The translations under genes were made by a program, and so were the position numbers. A stretch of DNA of 64,000 bases, taken from the NCBI GenBank assembly GCA_037951105.1, contig JBAMJV010010624.1:1-64000 (forward strand). Reading direction: 5' to 3'. The DNA comes from Echinarachnius parma. Lineage: Eukaryota > Echinodermata > Echinoidea > Clypeasteroida > Echinarachniidae. Below are positions 22,909 to 37,383 of the stretch, one piece after another (the stretch's first letter is position 1; each line of letters begins with the position of its first letter). The notes beneath the pieces were generated by a model. It had not been told where the DNA came from and ran no database searches. It saw nothing but the letters and a program-made list of their open reading frames with translations.

Positions 22909-25140
22909 GGGTGATTTCAAGTATGGTGTTGGGGTTAGTGTTAGTGTTGAGGATGAAAAACTGCCTCTAATCTGAGCTAAACACCAGCTTCCAGATTAAG
23001 AGGAGGTCACGAACTTTCCGAAAACGATCATACCAAATCGCTACAAACCCTGATATCGATATCAGGATCGATAGTGTTAGTCAACACCAGACAAATATCA
23101 CCAGAACCCCTTTAAAATGGTGACGAAAACTTTCATATGCTTACGAATTATAGAGCAAATCGACTTACCACATGCATGCATTGAATACCATACTTAGAAG
23201 AAAATATTCAAACCATTCACTTGATCGATACGATGTTAGTGGATATTCCCTAATTTTTCGTGGAATTCGTAACTAAACTCGCAAGAAATGTGCGTGACTC
23301 TCTTTAAAAAATTGAATGCCCGCCCGCAGAGAAACATCGCTAGCGCTAGCTAGCGGTTTGCATAGCCGACGATGAAGGCATAACTCGCAGTGGCAGCACG
23401 GTACAAGTTCCGAGTGAATACCGATAGTACGTGACATGTTATATAGTTTGATTAAATCTGTCACGTGATCATTAGGGATTCTGTGGCGGAGTGGGTAAGG
23501 CCGGTCGCACGTGTATCACGTAATAAATTAATTGTTAGAAGTGGGTTCGAGTCCCCGATGTGGTAACTTTTTTTTTTTTTTTTTTTGCTATTATTAAAAA
23601 CAAATCTCGTAGAGCTTTGAACTCAATTACAAGTTTTTTTTATAAAATGTCAAAGATGTACAAACAATTGTCAGTGTATACATTACGTACAGGGTCCTCT
23701 AGAGGAGTGTGTGTTGGGGGGGGGGGGGGGCGGGGCAAATAATCATCATGAATCACGATGTTTCAAATATAAACTGATGACAACAAGATTCTGATCTTTC
23801 TCATTCTCAACATCGAACTGAAAAGGTGTAAACTAAGTATTTTGAAAGTAGCAGTCATTCATAGGCTTTTTTAAAACATGGGAGCTAGAACGTATAAGGC
23901 CTATTTATCAAAACATTCTGGTTTCGAAAATAATTAGCTGCCTGAAAAGTGGGTAACAATTTTGCAAGAATCACAGTAATTAACCACCTCTGTATGATAT
24001 TGTACATGTGGCTCGACAAGGCTGGGGGCCATTATTCCCCCCCCCCCCCCTCCCCCACCTCCGAGATTTGTTTTATTGCTCCAAACCGTAAAGCTCGGAC
24101 CTACCGTTACTAAATCACGTTACGAAATCCCGAAAATCGCTCAATTTCGTGATGTGTGTACAAAACAACTGGCCAATATAAGTTTTCGTTCAAAATAGAT
24201 ACATCGTTGGTTTGGTCTGGTTTACATTTGTAGTGTTTGTTTTGGTGTTCCAAAAGTGAAATTATAGTTAGAAATGAAACAAACAACACAAACAATACAA
24301 ATGCAGAAGTATAAAAACAAAGAAATAATTATGTACATAAAATAATTCATTATAAAAACAATAAAACACATAAGGAAGAAACTGGCTATTCCAATTTGTT
24401 TTGATGAATTATGATTCTATTCCAAAATAATGGTCTAAATAATTTATGTAGTGAAAAATGTGAATATCAGATTTATGGGTAAAATATGAATTGTATGACC
24501 TTATTTGCGTAAATTACTATAGATATTCAAATTAATACATTCATACAAAAATAAGATTTTCATTGCGTTTCATAAACTTCACTTAAGTAAAATTTCACAA
24601 ATTATCTAGGTTGATACCCTTTTTACATGCTTAGACAAACGAAAACACCACCATTTCAGTTCAGAATTGTGATTTTAATGCCCACCTAGCAACAGTAACA
24701 CTAACACCAGCTCGATCTGTACTTGAAATGACTTTCATTTCGATCCCTATGGAAGTTGTTATCTCTATGGAGTTTTGCGTATACATGCTCAACACTAACA
24801 CTACTGGGCAGATTAGCAGACGACGCTAAACACCAGCAACCACGTGGCACTGCCGGAAGTACGAGGTCAAACCTCTAACACCAACTCATTTCAAGTACGG
24901 TGTTAAGGCTGCAGTTAGTGTTTAATAAACACTAACACTAGCTCAACACCATCTACGATAGTATATTGCCATATCAATAAACACCGCCTGTCGGAAACGG
25001 AAGTTTGTACAACGGTTAAATCAGAGGTCATCATGTTAACACCATCCTAACACTAAGTCCTTTCAAGTATGGTGTTTAAGCCCGATTTAGTGTTTAATAA
25101 ACACTAACACCAGGTTTAAACACCATACTTGAAATCACCC
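22909..25140. mobile_element. DNA transposon T, copy 2
   Basis: Copy of T1 at an offset of 12534 bp with the same terminal inverted repeats and flanks, so it was duplicated with its surroundings rather than newly inserted. The G tract is 15 bp (23716-23730) against 21 in T1, and a few single-base differences are visible. Confidence 0.8.
23478..23586 (+). ncRNA. tRNA-like pol III cassette inside T2
   Basis: The same A box (23484), B box and terminal T tract as in T1. It duplicated passively with the module. Confidence 0.5.
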
Positions 25141-25174
25141 ATTGTATTACAAAGCATGTGACTAATCAGTTTAC

Positions 25175-25351
25175 CTGCAGTGGTGGTGCCATCTCATCCG
25201 CTTTCTGAAAGAAGTCGGCATGTACTTTGATCCGATCCAGATCCAGTTCTGTCAGGTGTGACATCTTACAGATCCAGGATGCTAGATGGCTTGATGACGA
25301 AGGGGAGTCTCTGATATCCATATCTTTTAATGGTAATGTCAACTTCTTGAT
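25175..25351 (-). CDS. NLR gene: repeated LRR exon, copy 2
   Basis: Identical in translation to the 12643 exon, with the same acceptor and donor, 59 codons and phase 0/0. Identity extends through at least 300 bp around it, so the duplication is recent or kept uniform by conversion. Joined in frame, it would add one LRR module to the receptor. Confidence 0.75.
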
Positions 25352-27068
25352 CTGTTATGGGAATGTGATAAAAGTATGCTGTATTATACTCGTACAACAT
25401 GTATTTAGACAGGATAGATGCTTAGAATGTGCAAATTACCAAGATCATCATGGCGGTATAATTCACTTGTTTCATTACTGCAAATGTATTCATAATAGTT
25501 TACACCTACTTTTCAAAACAAATTAAGTTTGACTGTGATGATTAAGAGATCTAGTGAAATGTGAGACATGTTAATTCCATCAGATGTGGAAACTTGCAAT
25601 ACTAGTAGGGACAGTATAGTTTTGGTCAAACTTAATTTTAGAAACCAAAACCTTCACCATAACGTTCTGAACTAATAGTTATAACTCCACCATGCTCGAA
25701 AAGTATTTACAGACCACTACGAATTAGTAAAAACGCCTGTTATCATAAAGGAGAGACATTCAAACATAGCAGGGTGTCTCTAAAACGCATTTGTTTCAAA
25801 CTTATTTTAAATACAAAAATGGTGCATGTAATGTTTTGTTAAAATAATGATTAAATAGCGAGATCATCACAAACATTTTCACCCTTTTGTAACTAACCTT
25901 TTGAAAAAGTGTAAGCATTTTATATACTTTTTTAAATCATCAAATAAATGTGGAAACGTACAATAATACATGTATTGATATTTTAGCTGTTTCAGTATAA
26001 TCCGATTTTGATAAAATAAAGTTTATTGTTTAATTAAAGAGAGCTCTTTAAAATTTGACACACAGTTGTTCATTACTTCATACACAAATTATTTCTTGAA
26101 GCGCCCTCTATGCCAGAACTCAACTATCCCGTTAATACTAAAATCTTACCTCTACAAAGCACGAGTGGCATAATGTGGCGAGTTGTAAGTAAATTAAATT
26201 TGCGGTAAGTTTGAAAAGAACGTTCCATGTTTTCTACATGATGCTCAAATAGGTATAACTTTCTTGGTTCTTGTCATAAACTCGGCTGTAATACCATTTT
26301 CATTGATTAATCATTTGCTTCCTTCACATGTTGTTAGCCAGCGACCAATTATGGCCTATGATTCCCATTTAACTTGCCTTGCTTAAAGGCCATTGACGCT
26401 GGGAATTTGAGACTCGTATCCGCGACACTTTCATTGAATACGAGAGCCCTATCCACTCGACCATTCAAATCCAGTGATGATGTCACAGTGACATTCATAT
26501 GGATATACATGTATATTGTATTCGTTCTTATAAACAATTATCCAGTCTGTAGGAAATGCATTTATACACCTCAAGCTTTAGTTCCTGTTCTAGGAAACTG
26601 TAGCTTCGTATAGATGGATGTGAAAAGAATGTAATACTATGTAGCATGCACATATCACTAAACTGCAAAATACAGTTGCGCCTAAACAAAGAAAAGTACA
26701 TATCTATATCTGGTACGGTAAAACAAGTTTCAGTCTATTTCATGCACAGTAGTGATTTAAGAATCAAGCACGGACTTCGATGCAAGTCACGTGTATGATT
26801 GCAATCGATATACTGCTTCATGAAGGAATGTTTCATGTTATTTGTAGTTACGCAGAGGCAATGAATATCGCCTGTGGATTTAGAAATAAATAAATGCAAT
26901 ACTATTTGACCACATGATGCAATGTGTCACGATGGAATTACTGGAGAACACAGTAAGAGAGAAGAATATATATTGAACTCGCAGAACCACTATAAAGTGA
27001 TATACGTTGTAATATTTGTACACGTTTACTGCAATATTATTACACATACATTGTAAATATAATACAAT

Positions 27069-29300
27069 GGGTGATTTCAAGTATGGTGTTGGGGTTAGTG
27101 TTAGTGTTGAGGATGAAAAACTGCCTCTAATCTGAGCTAAACACCAGCTTCCAGATTAAGAGGAGGTCACGAACTTTCCGAAAACGATCATACCAAATCG
27201 CTACAAACCCTGATATCGATATCAGGATCGATAGTGTTAGTCAACACCAGACAAATATCACCAGAACCCCTTTAAAATGGTGACGAAAACTTTCATATGC
27301 TTACGAATTATAGAGCAAATCGACTTACCACATGCATGCATTGAATACCATACTTAGAAGAAAATATTCAAACCATTCACTTGATCGATACGATGTTAGT
27401 GGATATTCCCTAATTTTTCGTGGAATTCGTAACTAAACTCGCAAGAAATGTGCGTGACTCTCTTTAAAAAATTGAATGCCCGCCCGCAGAGACACATCGC
27501 TAGCGCTAGCTAGCGGTTTGCATAGCCGACGATGAAGGCATAACTCGCAGTGGCAGCACGGTACAAGTTCCGAGTGAATACCGATAGTACGTGACATGTT
27601 ATATAGTTTGATTAAATCTGTCACGTGATCATTAGGGATTCTGTGGCGGAGTGGGTAAGGCCGGTCGCACGTGTATCACGTAATAAATTAATTGTTAGAA
27701 GTGGGTTCGAGTCCCCGATGTGGTAACTTTTTTTTTTTTTTTTTTTGCTATTATTAAAAACAAATCTCGTAGAGCTTTGAACTCAATTACAAGTTTTTTT
27801 TATAAAATGTCAAAGATGTACAAACAATTGTCAGTGTATACATTACGTACAGGGTCCTCTAGAGGAGTGTGTGTTGGGGGGGGGGGGGGCGGGGCAAATA
27901 ATCATCATGAATCACGATGTTTCAAATATAAACTGATGACAACAAGATTCTGATCTTTCTCATTCTCAACATCGAACTGAAAAGGTGTAAACTAAGTATT
28001 TTGAAAGTAGCAGTCATTCATAGGCTTTTTTAAAACATGGGAGCTAGAACGTATAAGGCCTATTTATCAAAACATTCTGGTTTCGAAAATAATTAGCTGC
28101 CTGAAAAGTGGGTAACAATTTTGCAAGAATCACAGTAATTAACCACCTCTGTATGATATTGTACATGTGGCTCGACAAGGCTGGGGGCCATTATTCCCCC
28201 CCCCCCCCCCTCCCCCACCTCCGAGATTTGTTTTATTGCTCCAAACCGTAAAGCTCGGACCTACCGTTACTAAATCACGTTACGAAATCCCGAAAATCGC
28301 TCAATTTCGTGATGTGTGTACAAAACAACTGGCCAATATAAGTTTTCGTTCAAAATAGATACATCGTTGGTTTGGTCTGGTTTACATTTGTAGTGTTTGT
28401 TTTGGTGTTCCAAAAGTGAAATTATAGTTAGAAATGAAACAAACAACACAAACAATACAAATGCAGAAGTATAAAAACAAAGAAATAATTATGTACATAA
28501 AATAATTCATTATAAAAACAATAAAACACATAAGGAAGAAACTGGCTATTCCAATTTGTTTTGATGAATTATGATTCTATTCCAAAATAATGGTCTAAAT
28601 AATTTATGTAGTGAAAAATGTGAATATCAGATTTATGGGTAAAATATGAATTGTATGACCTTATTTGCGTAAATTACTATAGATATTCAAATTAATACAT
28701 TCATACAAAAATAAGATTTTCATTGCGTTTCATAAACTTCACTTAAGTAAAATTTCACAAATTATCTAGGTTGATACCCTTTTTACATGCTTAGACAAAC
28801 GAAAACACCACCATTTCAGTTCAGAATTGTGATTTTAATGCCCACCTAGCAACAGTAACACTAACACCAGCTCGATCTGTACTTGAAATGACTTTCATTT
28901 CGATCCCTATGGAAGTTGTTATCTCTATGGAGTTTTGCGTATACATGCTCAACACTAACACTACTGGGCAGATTAGCAGACGACGCTAAACACCAGCAAC
29001 CACGTGGCACTGCCGGAAGTACGAGGTCAAACCTCTAACACCAACTCATTTCAAGTACGGTGTTAAGGCTGCAGTTAGTGTTTAATAAACACTAACACTA
29101 GCTCAACACCATCTACGATAGTATATTGCCATATCAATAAACACCGCCTGTCGGAAACGGAAGTTTGTACAACGGTTAAATCAGAGGTCATCATGTTAAC
29201 ACCATCCTAACACTAAGTCCTTTCAAGTATGGTGTTTAAGCCCGATTTAGTGTTTAATAAACACTAACACCAGGTTTAAACACCATACTTGAAATCACCC
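27069..29300. mobile_element. DNA transposon T, copy 3
   Basis: 4160 bp downstream of T2 and almost identical to it; G tract 14 bp (27876-27889). Confidence 0.8.
27638..27746 (+). ncRNA. tRNA-like pol III cassette inside T3
   Basis: A box at 27644, the same B box and T tract as in T1 and T2. Confidence 0.5.
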
Positions 29301-29334
29301 ATTGTATTACAAAGCATGTGACTAATCAGTTTAC

Positions 29335-29511
29335 CTGCAGTGGTGGTGCCATCTCATCCGCTTTCTGAAAGAAGTCGGCATGTACTTTGATCCGATCCAG
29401 ATCCAGTTCTGTCAGGTGTGACATCTTACAGATCCAGGATGCTAGATGGCTTGATGACGAAGGGGAGTCTCTGATATCCATATCTTTTAATGGTAATGTC
29501 AACTTCTTGAT
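29335..29511 (-). CDS. NLR gene: repeated LRR exon, copy 3
   Basis: Third identical 59-codon phase-0 LRR exon with intact splice sites (CATAACAG acceptor, CTGCAG|GTAAAC donor). In gene order it comes after the 40.6-kb exon and before the 25.2-kb copy. Confidence 0.75.
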
Positions 29512-31062
29512 CTGTTATGGGAATGTGATAAAAGTATGCTGTATTATACTCGTACAACATGTATTTAGACAGGATAGATGCTTAGAATGTGCAAATTACC
29601 AAGATCATCATGGCGGTATAATTCACTTGTTTCATTACTGCAAATGTATTCATAATAGTTTACACCTACTTTTCAAAACAAATTAAGTTTGACTGTGATG
29701 ATTAAGAGATCTAGTGAAATGTGAGACATGTTAATTCCATCAGATGTGGAAACTTGCAATACTAGTAGGGACAGTATAGTTTTGGTCAAACTTAATTTTA
29801 GAAACCAAAACCTTCACCATAACGTTCTGAACTAATAGTTATAACTCCACCATGCTCGAAAAGTATTTACAGACCACTACGAATTAGTAAAAACGCCTGT
29901 TATCATAAAGGAGAGACATTCAAACATAGCAGGGTGTCTCTAAAACGCATTTGTTTCAAACTTATTTTAAATACAAAAATGGTGCATGTAATGTTTTGTT
30001 AAAATAATGATTAAATAGCGAGATCATCACAAACATTTTCACCCTTTTGTAACTAACCTTTTGAAAAAGTGTAAGCATTTTATATACTTTTTTAAATCAT
30101 CAAATAAATGTGGAAACGTACAATAATACATGTATTGATATTTTAGCTGTTTCAGTATAATCCGATTTTGATAAAATAAAGTTTATTGTTTAATTAAAGA
30201 GAGCTCTTTAAAATTTGACACACAGTTGTTCATTACTTCATACACAAATTATTTCTTGAAGCGCCCTCTATGCCAGAACTCAACTATCCCGTTAATACTA
30301 AAATCTTACCTCTACAAAGCACGAGTGGCATAATGTGGCGAGTTGTAAGTAAATTAAATTTGCGGTAAGTTTGAAAAGAACGTTCCATGTTTTCTACATG
30401 ATGCTCAAATAGGTATAACTTTCTTGGTTCTTGTCATAAACTCGGCTGTAATACCATTTTCATTGATTAATCATTTGCTTCCTTCACATGTTGTTAGCCA
30501 GCGACCAATTATGGCCTATGATTCCCATTTAACTTGCCTTGCTTAAAGGCCATTGACGCTGGGAATTTGAGACTCGTATCCGCGACACTTTCATTGAATA
30601 CGAGAGCCCTATCCACTCGACCATTCAAATCCAGTGATGATGTCACAGTGACATTCATATGGATATACATGTATATTGTATTCGTTCTTATAAACAATTA
30701 TCCAGTCTGTAGGAAATGCATTTATACACCTCAAGCTTTAGTTCCTGTTCTAGGAAACTGTAGCTTTGTATTATGGACGTGAATCACCGGTAAAAGTATG
30801 TCATACTATGTAACATGCAAATATCACTAAACTGCAAAATACAGTTGAGCCTAAATAAAGCAAAGTTCATATTTATATCTGGTACGGTAAAGATGTTTCT
30901 GTCCATGTTATACAAATGTACAGTAGTGATTTTAGAATCAAGCACGGACTTCGATGCGAATTACGTGTATGCTTGCAGTCGTGATACTGCTGCATGATAT
31001 TTCATGTAATCTGTAGTCACACAGAGGCAATGACTATCGCCTGAGGAATAATATATAAATAA

Positions 31063-32172
31063 ACTAGATGGGTCTTCGACTACGCGCAGTCGAAAATGAT
31101 TCCTCCGCCATTACGCAATTTATTCATAACAAGCCCAAATCAACATGTACACAGAATTAATTCTGTCAACTAAATTTTGATGGTACTCTGTCTTTTAGAT
31201 CTTGATGTATCACAATTATGAGCTATAAGTGACCTTGACCTTTGCCCTCATGACCCCAAAATCTAATGACTACAATTGTTCCCTAAGATACATTCAGTTA
31301 TTAAGTTAGATTGAAATCTGATATTCAGTTCTTGAGATTTACAATCTCAAGCTACTTTTACATATAATGAGCCCTGTGACCTTTGACCTCATGACCCCCA
31401 AAATCTAATCAGTTCATTGGCTCTCCAAGGAACATACATGTACCAAGTTTGGTCAGAATCTGTTAATCCGTTCTTGAGATAATGCGATCACGAGCTATTT
31501 TTGCATATATAATGAGCTCTGTGACCTTTGACCTTTGACCTCATGACCCCAAAATCTAATCAGATTATCGGCCCCCCAAGATTCATACATGTACAAAGTT
31601 TGGTCAGAATCTGTCAATCCCTTCTTGAGATAACGCGATCACAAGCTATTCATGCATATATAATGAGCTCTGTGACCTTTGACCTTCGACCTCATGACCC
31701 CAAAATCTAATCAGATCATTGGCTTCCCAAGATACATAAATGTATTATGTTTGGTCAGAATCCGTCAATCCGTTCTTGAGATAACGCGATCACGAGCTAT
31801 TTTTGCATATATAATGAGCTCTGTGACCTTTGACCTCATGACCCCAAAATCTAATCAGATCATCGGCCCCCAAGATACATACATGTACCAAGTTTGGTCA
31901 GAATCTGTCAATCCCTTCTTGAGATAACGCGATCACGAGCTATTTTTGCATATATAATGAGCTCTGTGACCTTTGACCTTTGACCTCATGACCCCAAAAT
32001 CTAATCAGGTCATTGGCACTCCAAGATACATACATGACCTAAGTTTGGTGAAAATCCGTCAATCGGTTCTTGAGATAACGTGATCACGAGAACGGGACGT
32101 ACGGACGGACGGACGGACGGACGGACAACCCGAAAACATAATGCCTCCGGCTACTTCGTTGCGGAGGCATAA
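31063..32172 (+). mobile_element. Helentron-like element H5
   Basis: 1110 bp; counterpart of H1 at an offset of 16692, with a few substitutions. Confidence 0.75.
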
Positions 32173-33269
32173 CAATTGTGCATGTAATGTTTTGTTAAAA
32201 TAATGATTAAATAGCAAGATCATCACAATCATTTCAACCCTTTTGTAACTAACTTTTTGTAACAGTGTAAGCATTTTATATATTTGTTTAAATCATCAAA
32301 TAAATGTGGAAAGGTACATTAATTCCGATAGCATATATGTATTGATATTTTAACTGTTTCAGTATAATACGATTTTGATAAAATAAAGTTTATTGTGTAA
32401 TTAAAGAGAACTCTTTAAAATTTGACACACAGTTGTTCATTACTTCATACACAAATTATTTCTTGAAGCGCCCTCTATGCCAGAACTCAACTATCCCGTT
32501 AATACTAAAATCTTACCTCTACAAAGAACGAGTGGCATAATGTGGCGAGTTGTAAGTAAATTAAATTTGCGGTAAGTTTGAAAAGAACGTTCCATGTTTT
32601 CTACATGATGCTCAAATAGGTATAACTTTCTTGGTTTTTGTCATAAACTCGGCTGTAATACCATTTTCATTGATTAATCATTTGCTTCCTTCACATGTTG
32701 TTAGCCAGCGACCAATTATGGCCTATGATTCCTATTTAACTTGCCTTGCTTAAAGGCCATTGACGCTGGGAATGTGAGACTCGTATCCGCGACACTTTCA
32801 TTGAATACGAGAGCCCTATCCACTAGACCATGCAAATCCAGTGATGATGTCACAGTGACATTCATATGGATATACATGTATATTGTATTCGTTCTTATAA
32901 ACAATTATCCAGTCTGTAGGAAATGCATTTATACACCTCAAGCTTTAGTTCCTGTTCTAGGAAACTGTAGCTTTGTATTATGGATGTGAATCACCGGTAA
33001 AAGTATGTCATACTATGTAACATGCAAATATCACTAAACTGCAAAATACAGTTGAGCCTAAATAAAGCAAAGTACATATTTATATCTGGTACGGTAAAGA
33101 TGTTTCTGTCCATGTTATACAAATGTACAGTAGTGATTTTAGAATCAAGCACGGACTTCGATGCGAATTACGTGTATGCTTGCAATCGTGATACTGCTGC
33201 ATGATATTTCATGTAATCTGTAGTCACACAGAGGCAATGACTATCGCCTGAGGAATAATATATAAATAA

Positions 33270-34085
33270 ACTAGATGGATCTTCGACTACGCGCAGTCGA
33301 AAATGATGCCTCCGCCATTACGCAATTTATTCATAACAAGCCCAAATCAACATGTACACAGAATTAATTCTGTCAACTAAATGTTGATGGTACTCTGTCT
33401 TTTAGATCTTGATGTATCACAATTATGAGCTATAAGTGACCTTGACCTTTGCCCTCATGACCCCAAAATCTAATTACTACAATTGTTCCCTAAGATACAT
33501 TCAGGTATCAAGTTGGATTGAAATCTGATATTCAGTTCTTGAGATTTCCAATCTCAAGCTAATTTTACATATAATCAGCCCTGTGACCTTTGACCTCATG
33601 ACCCCCAAAATCTAATCAGTTCATTGGCTCTCCAAGGAACATACATGTACCAAGTTTGATCAGAATCTGTTAATCCGTTCTTGAGATAATGCGATCACGA
33701 GCTATTTTTGCATATATAATGAGCTCTGTGACCTTTGACCTTTGACCTCATGACCCCAAAATCTAATCAGATTATCGGCCCTCCTAAGATACATACATGT
33801 ACCAAGTTTGGTCAGAACCTGTCAATCCCTTCTTGAGATAACGCGATCACGAGCTATTTTTGCATATATAATGAGCTCTGTGACCTTTGACCTTTGACCT
33901 CATGACCCCAAAATCTAATCAGGTCATTGGCACTCCAAGATACATACATGACCCAAGTTTGGTGAAAATCCGTCAATCGGTTCTTGAGATAACGTGATCA
34001 CGAGAACGGGACGTACGGACGGACGGACGGACGGACGGACAACCCGAAAACATAATGCCTCCGGCTACTTCGTTGCGGAGGCATA
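33270..34085 (+). mobile_element. Helentron-like element H6 (shortest)
   Basis: 816 bp, about one minisatellite unit shorter than H3 and H4. This explains why the offset between arrays drops from 16692 to 16550 here. Confidence 0.75.
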
Positions 34086-35183
34086 CAAATTGTGCATGTA
34101 ATGTTTTGTTAAAATAATGATTAAATAGCAAGATCATCACAATCATTTCAACCCTTTTGTAACTAACTTTTTGTAACAGTGTAAGCATTTTATATATTTG
34201 TTTAAATCATCAAATAAATGTGGAAAGGTACATTAATTCCGATAGCATATATGTATTGATATTTTAACTGTTTCAGTATAATACGATTTTGATAAAATAA
34301 AGTTTATTGTGTAATTAAAGAGAACTCTTTAAAATTTGACACACAGTTGTTCATTACTTCATACACAAATTATTTCTTGAAGCGCCCTCTATGCCAGAAC
34401 TCAACTATCCCGTTAATACTAAAATCTTACCTCTACAAAGAACGAGTGGCATAATGTGGCGAGTTGTAAGTAAATTAAATTTGCGGTAAGTTTGAAAAGA
34501 ACGTTCCATGTTTTCTACATGATGCTCAAATAGGTATAACTTTCTTGGTTTTTGTCATAAACTCGGCTGTAATACCATTTTCATTGATTAATCATTTGCT
34601 TCCTTCACATGTTGTTAGCCAGCGACCAATTATGGCCTATGATTCCCATTTAACTTGCCTTGCTTAAAGGCCATTGACGCTGGGAATGTGAGACTCGTAT
34701 CCGCGACACTTTCATTGAATACGAGAGCCCTATCCACTAGACCATGCAAATCCAGTGATGATGTCACAGTGACATTCATATGGATATACATGTATATTGT
34801 ATTCGTTCTTATAAACAATTATCCAGTCTGTAGGAAATGCATTTATACACCTCAAGCTTTAGTTCCTGTTCTAGGAAACTGTAGCTTTGTATTATGGATG
34901 TGAATCACCGGTAAAAGTATGTCATACTATGTAACATGCAAATATCACTAAACTGCAAAATACAGTTGAGCCTAAATAAAGCAAAGTACATATTTATATC
35001 TGGTACGGTAAAGATGTTTCTGTCCATGTTATACAAATGTACAGTAGTGATTTTAGAATCAAGCACGGACTTCGATGCGAATTACGTGTATGCTTGCAAT
35101 CGTGATACTGCTGCATGATATTTCATGTAATCTGTAGTCACACAGAGGCAATGACTATCGCCTGAGGAATAATATATAAATAA

Positions 35184-36285
35184 ACTAGATGGATCTTCGA
35201 CTACGCGCAGTCGAAAATGATGCCTCCGCCATTACGCAATTTATTCATAACAAGCCCAAATCAACATGTACACAGAATTAATTCTGTCAACTAAATGTTG
35301 ATGGTACTCTGTCTTTTAGATCTTGATGTATCACAATTATGAGCTATAAGTGACCTTGACCTTTGCCCTCATGACCCCAAAATCTAATGACTACAATTGT
35401 TCCCTAAGATACATTCAGGTATCAAGTTGGATTGAAATCTGATATTCAGTTCTTGAGATTTCCAATCTCAAGCTAATTTTACATATAATCAGCCCTGTGA
35501 CCTTTGACCTCATGACCCCCAAAATCTAATCAGTTCATTGGCTCTCCAAGGAACATACATGTACCAAGTTTGGTCAGAATCTGTTAATCCGTTCTTGAGA
35601 TAATGCGATCACGAGCTATTTTTGCATATATAATGAGCTCTGTGACCTTTGACCTTTGACCTCATGACCCCAAAATCTAATCAGATTATCGGCCCTCCTA
35701 AGATACATACATGTACCAAGTTTGGTCAGAACCTGTCAATCCCTTCTTGAGATAACGCGATCACGAGCTATTTTTGCATATATAATGAGCTCTGTGACCT
35801 TTGACCTCATGACCCCAAAATCTAATCAGATCATCGGCCCCCAAGATACATACATGTACCAAGTTTGGTCAGAATCTGTCAATCCCTTCTTGAGATAACG
35901 CGATCACGAGCTATTTTTGCATATATAATGAGCTCTGTGACCTTTGACCTCATGACCCCAAAATCTAATCAGATCATCGGCCCCCAAGATACATACATGT
36001 ACCAAGTTTGGTCAGAATCTGTCAATCCCTTCTTGAGATAACGCGATCACGAGCTATTTTTGCATATATAATGAGCTCTGTGACCTTTGACCTTTGACCT
36101 CATGACCCCAAAATCTAATCAGGTCATTGGCACTCCAAGATACATACATGACCCAAGTTTGGTGAAAATCCGTCAATCGGTTCTTGAGATAACGTGATCA
36201 CGAGAACGGGACGTACGGACGGACGGACGGACGGACGGACAACCCGAAAACATAATGCCTCCGGCTACTTCGTTGCGGAGGCATA
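35184..36285 (+). mobile_element. Helentron-like element H7
   Basis: 1102 bp. Two adjacent minisatellite units (starting about 35800 and 35943) are virtually identical, showing unit gain within the element after the array formed. Confidence 0.75.
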
Positions 36286-37383
36286 CAAATTGTGCATGTA
36301 ATGTTTTGTTAAAATAATGATTAAATAGCAAGATCATCACAATCATTTCAACCCTTTTGTAACTAACTGTTTGAAAAAGTGTAAGCATTTTATATACTTT
36401 TTTAAATCATCAAATAAATGTGGAAAGGTACATTAATTCCGATAGCATATATGTATTGATATTTTAACTGTTTCAGTATAATACGATTTTGATAAAATAA
36501 AGTTTATTGTGTAATTAAAGAGAACTCTTTAAAATTTGACACACAGTTGTTCATTACTTCATACACAAATTATTTCTTGAAGCGCCCTCTATGCCAGAAC
36601 TCAACTATCCCGTTAATACTAAAATCTTACCTCTACAAAGAACGAGTGGCATAATGTGGCGAGTTGTAAGTAAATTAAATTTGCGGTAAGTTTGAAAAGA
36701 ACGTTCCATGTTTTCTACATGATGCTCAAATAGGTATAACTTTCTTGGTTCTTGTCTTAAACTCGGCTGTAATACTATTTTCATTGATTAATCATTTGCT
36801 TCCTTCACATGTTGTTAGCCAGCGACCAATTATGGCCTATGATTCCCATTTAACTTGCCTTGCTTAAAGGCCATTGACGCTGGGAATGTGAGACTCGTAT
36901 CCGCGACACTTTCATTGAATACGAGAGCCCTATCCACTAGACCATGCAAATCCAGTGATGATGTCACAGTGACATTCATATGGATATACATGTATATTGT
37001 ATTCGTTCTTATAAACAATTATCCAGTCTGTAGGAAATGCATTTATACACCTCAAGCTTTAGTTCCTGTTCTAGGAAACTGTAGCTTTGTATCATGGATG
37101 TGAATCACCGGTAAAAGTATGTCATACTATGTAACATGCAAATATCACTAAACTGCAAAATACAGTTGAGCCTAAATAAAGCAAAGTACATCTTTATATC
37201 TGGTACGGTAAAGATGTTTCTGTCCATGTTATACAAATGTACAGTAGTGATTTTAGAATCAAGCACGGACTTCGATGCGAATTACGTGTATGCTTGCAAT
37301 CGTGATACTGCTGCATGATATTTCATGTAATCTGTAGTCACACAGAGGCAATGACTATCGCCTGAGGAATAATATATAAATAA

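Larger units (their letters stand above)
25175..29334. repeat. 4160-bp tandem module (exon + A6 + B + T3)
   Basis: Everything from this exon to the next recurs at exactly 4160 bp. Contents are the LRR exon (25175-25351), intron, A6 (25661-26879), the B block (26880-27068) and T3. A6 is a hybrid with an A1-type left part and an A0-type right part, switching inside 26563-26606. It contains no Helentron. This is the product expected from unequal crossing-over between A0 and A1. Confidence 0.85.
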
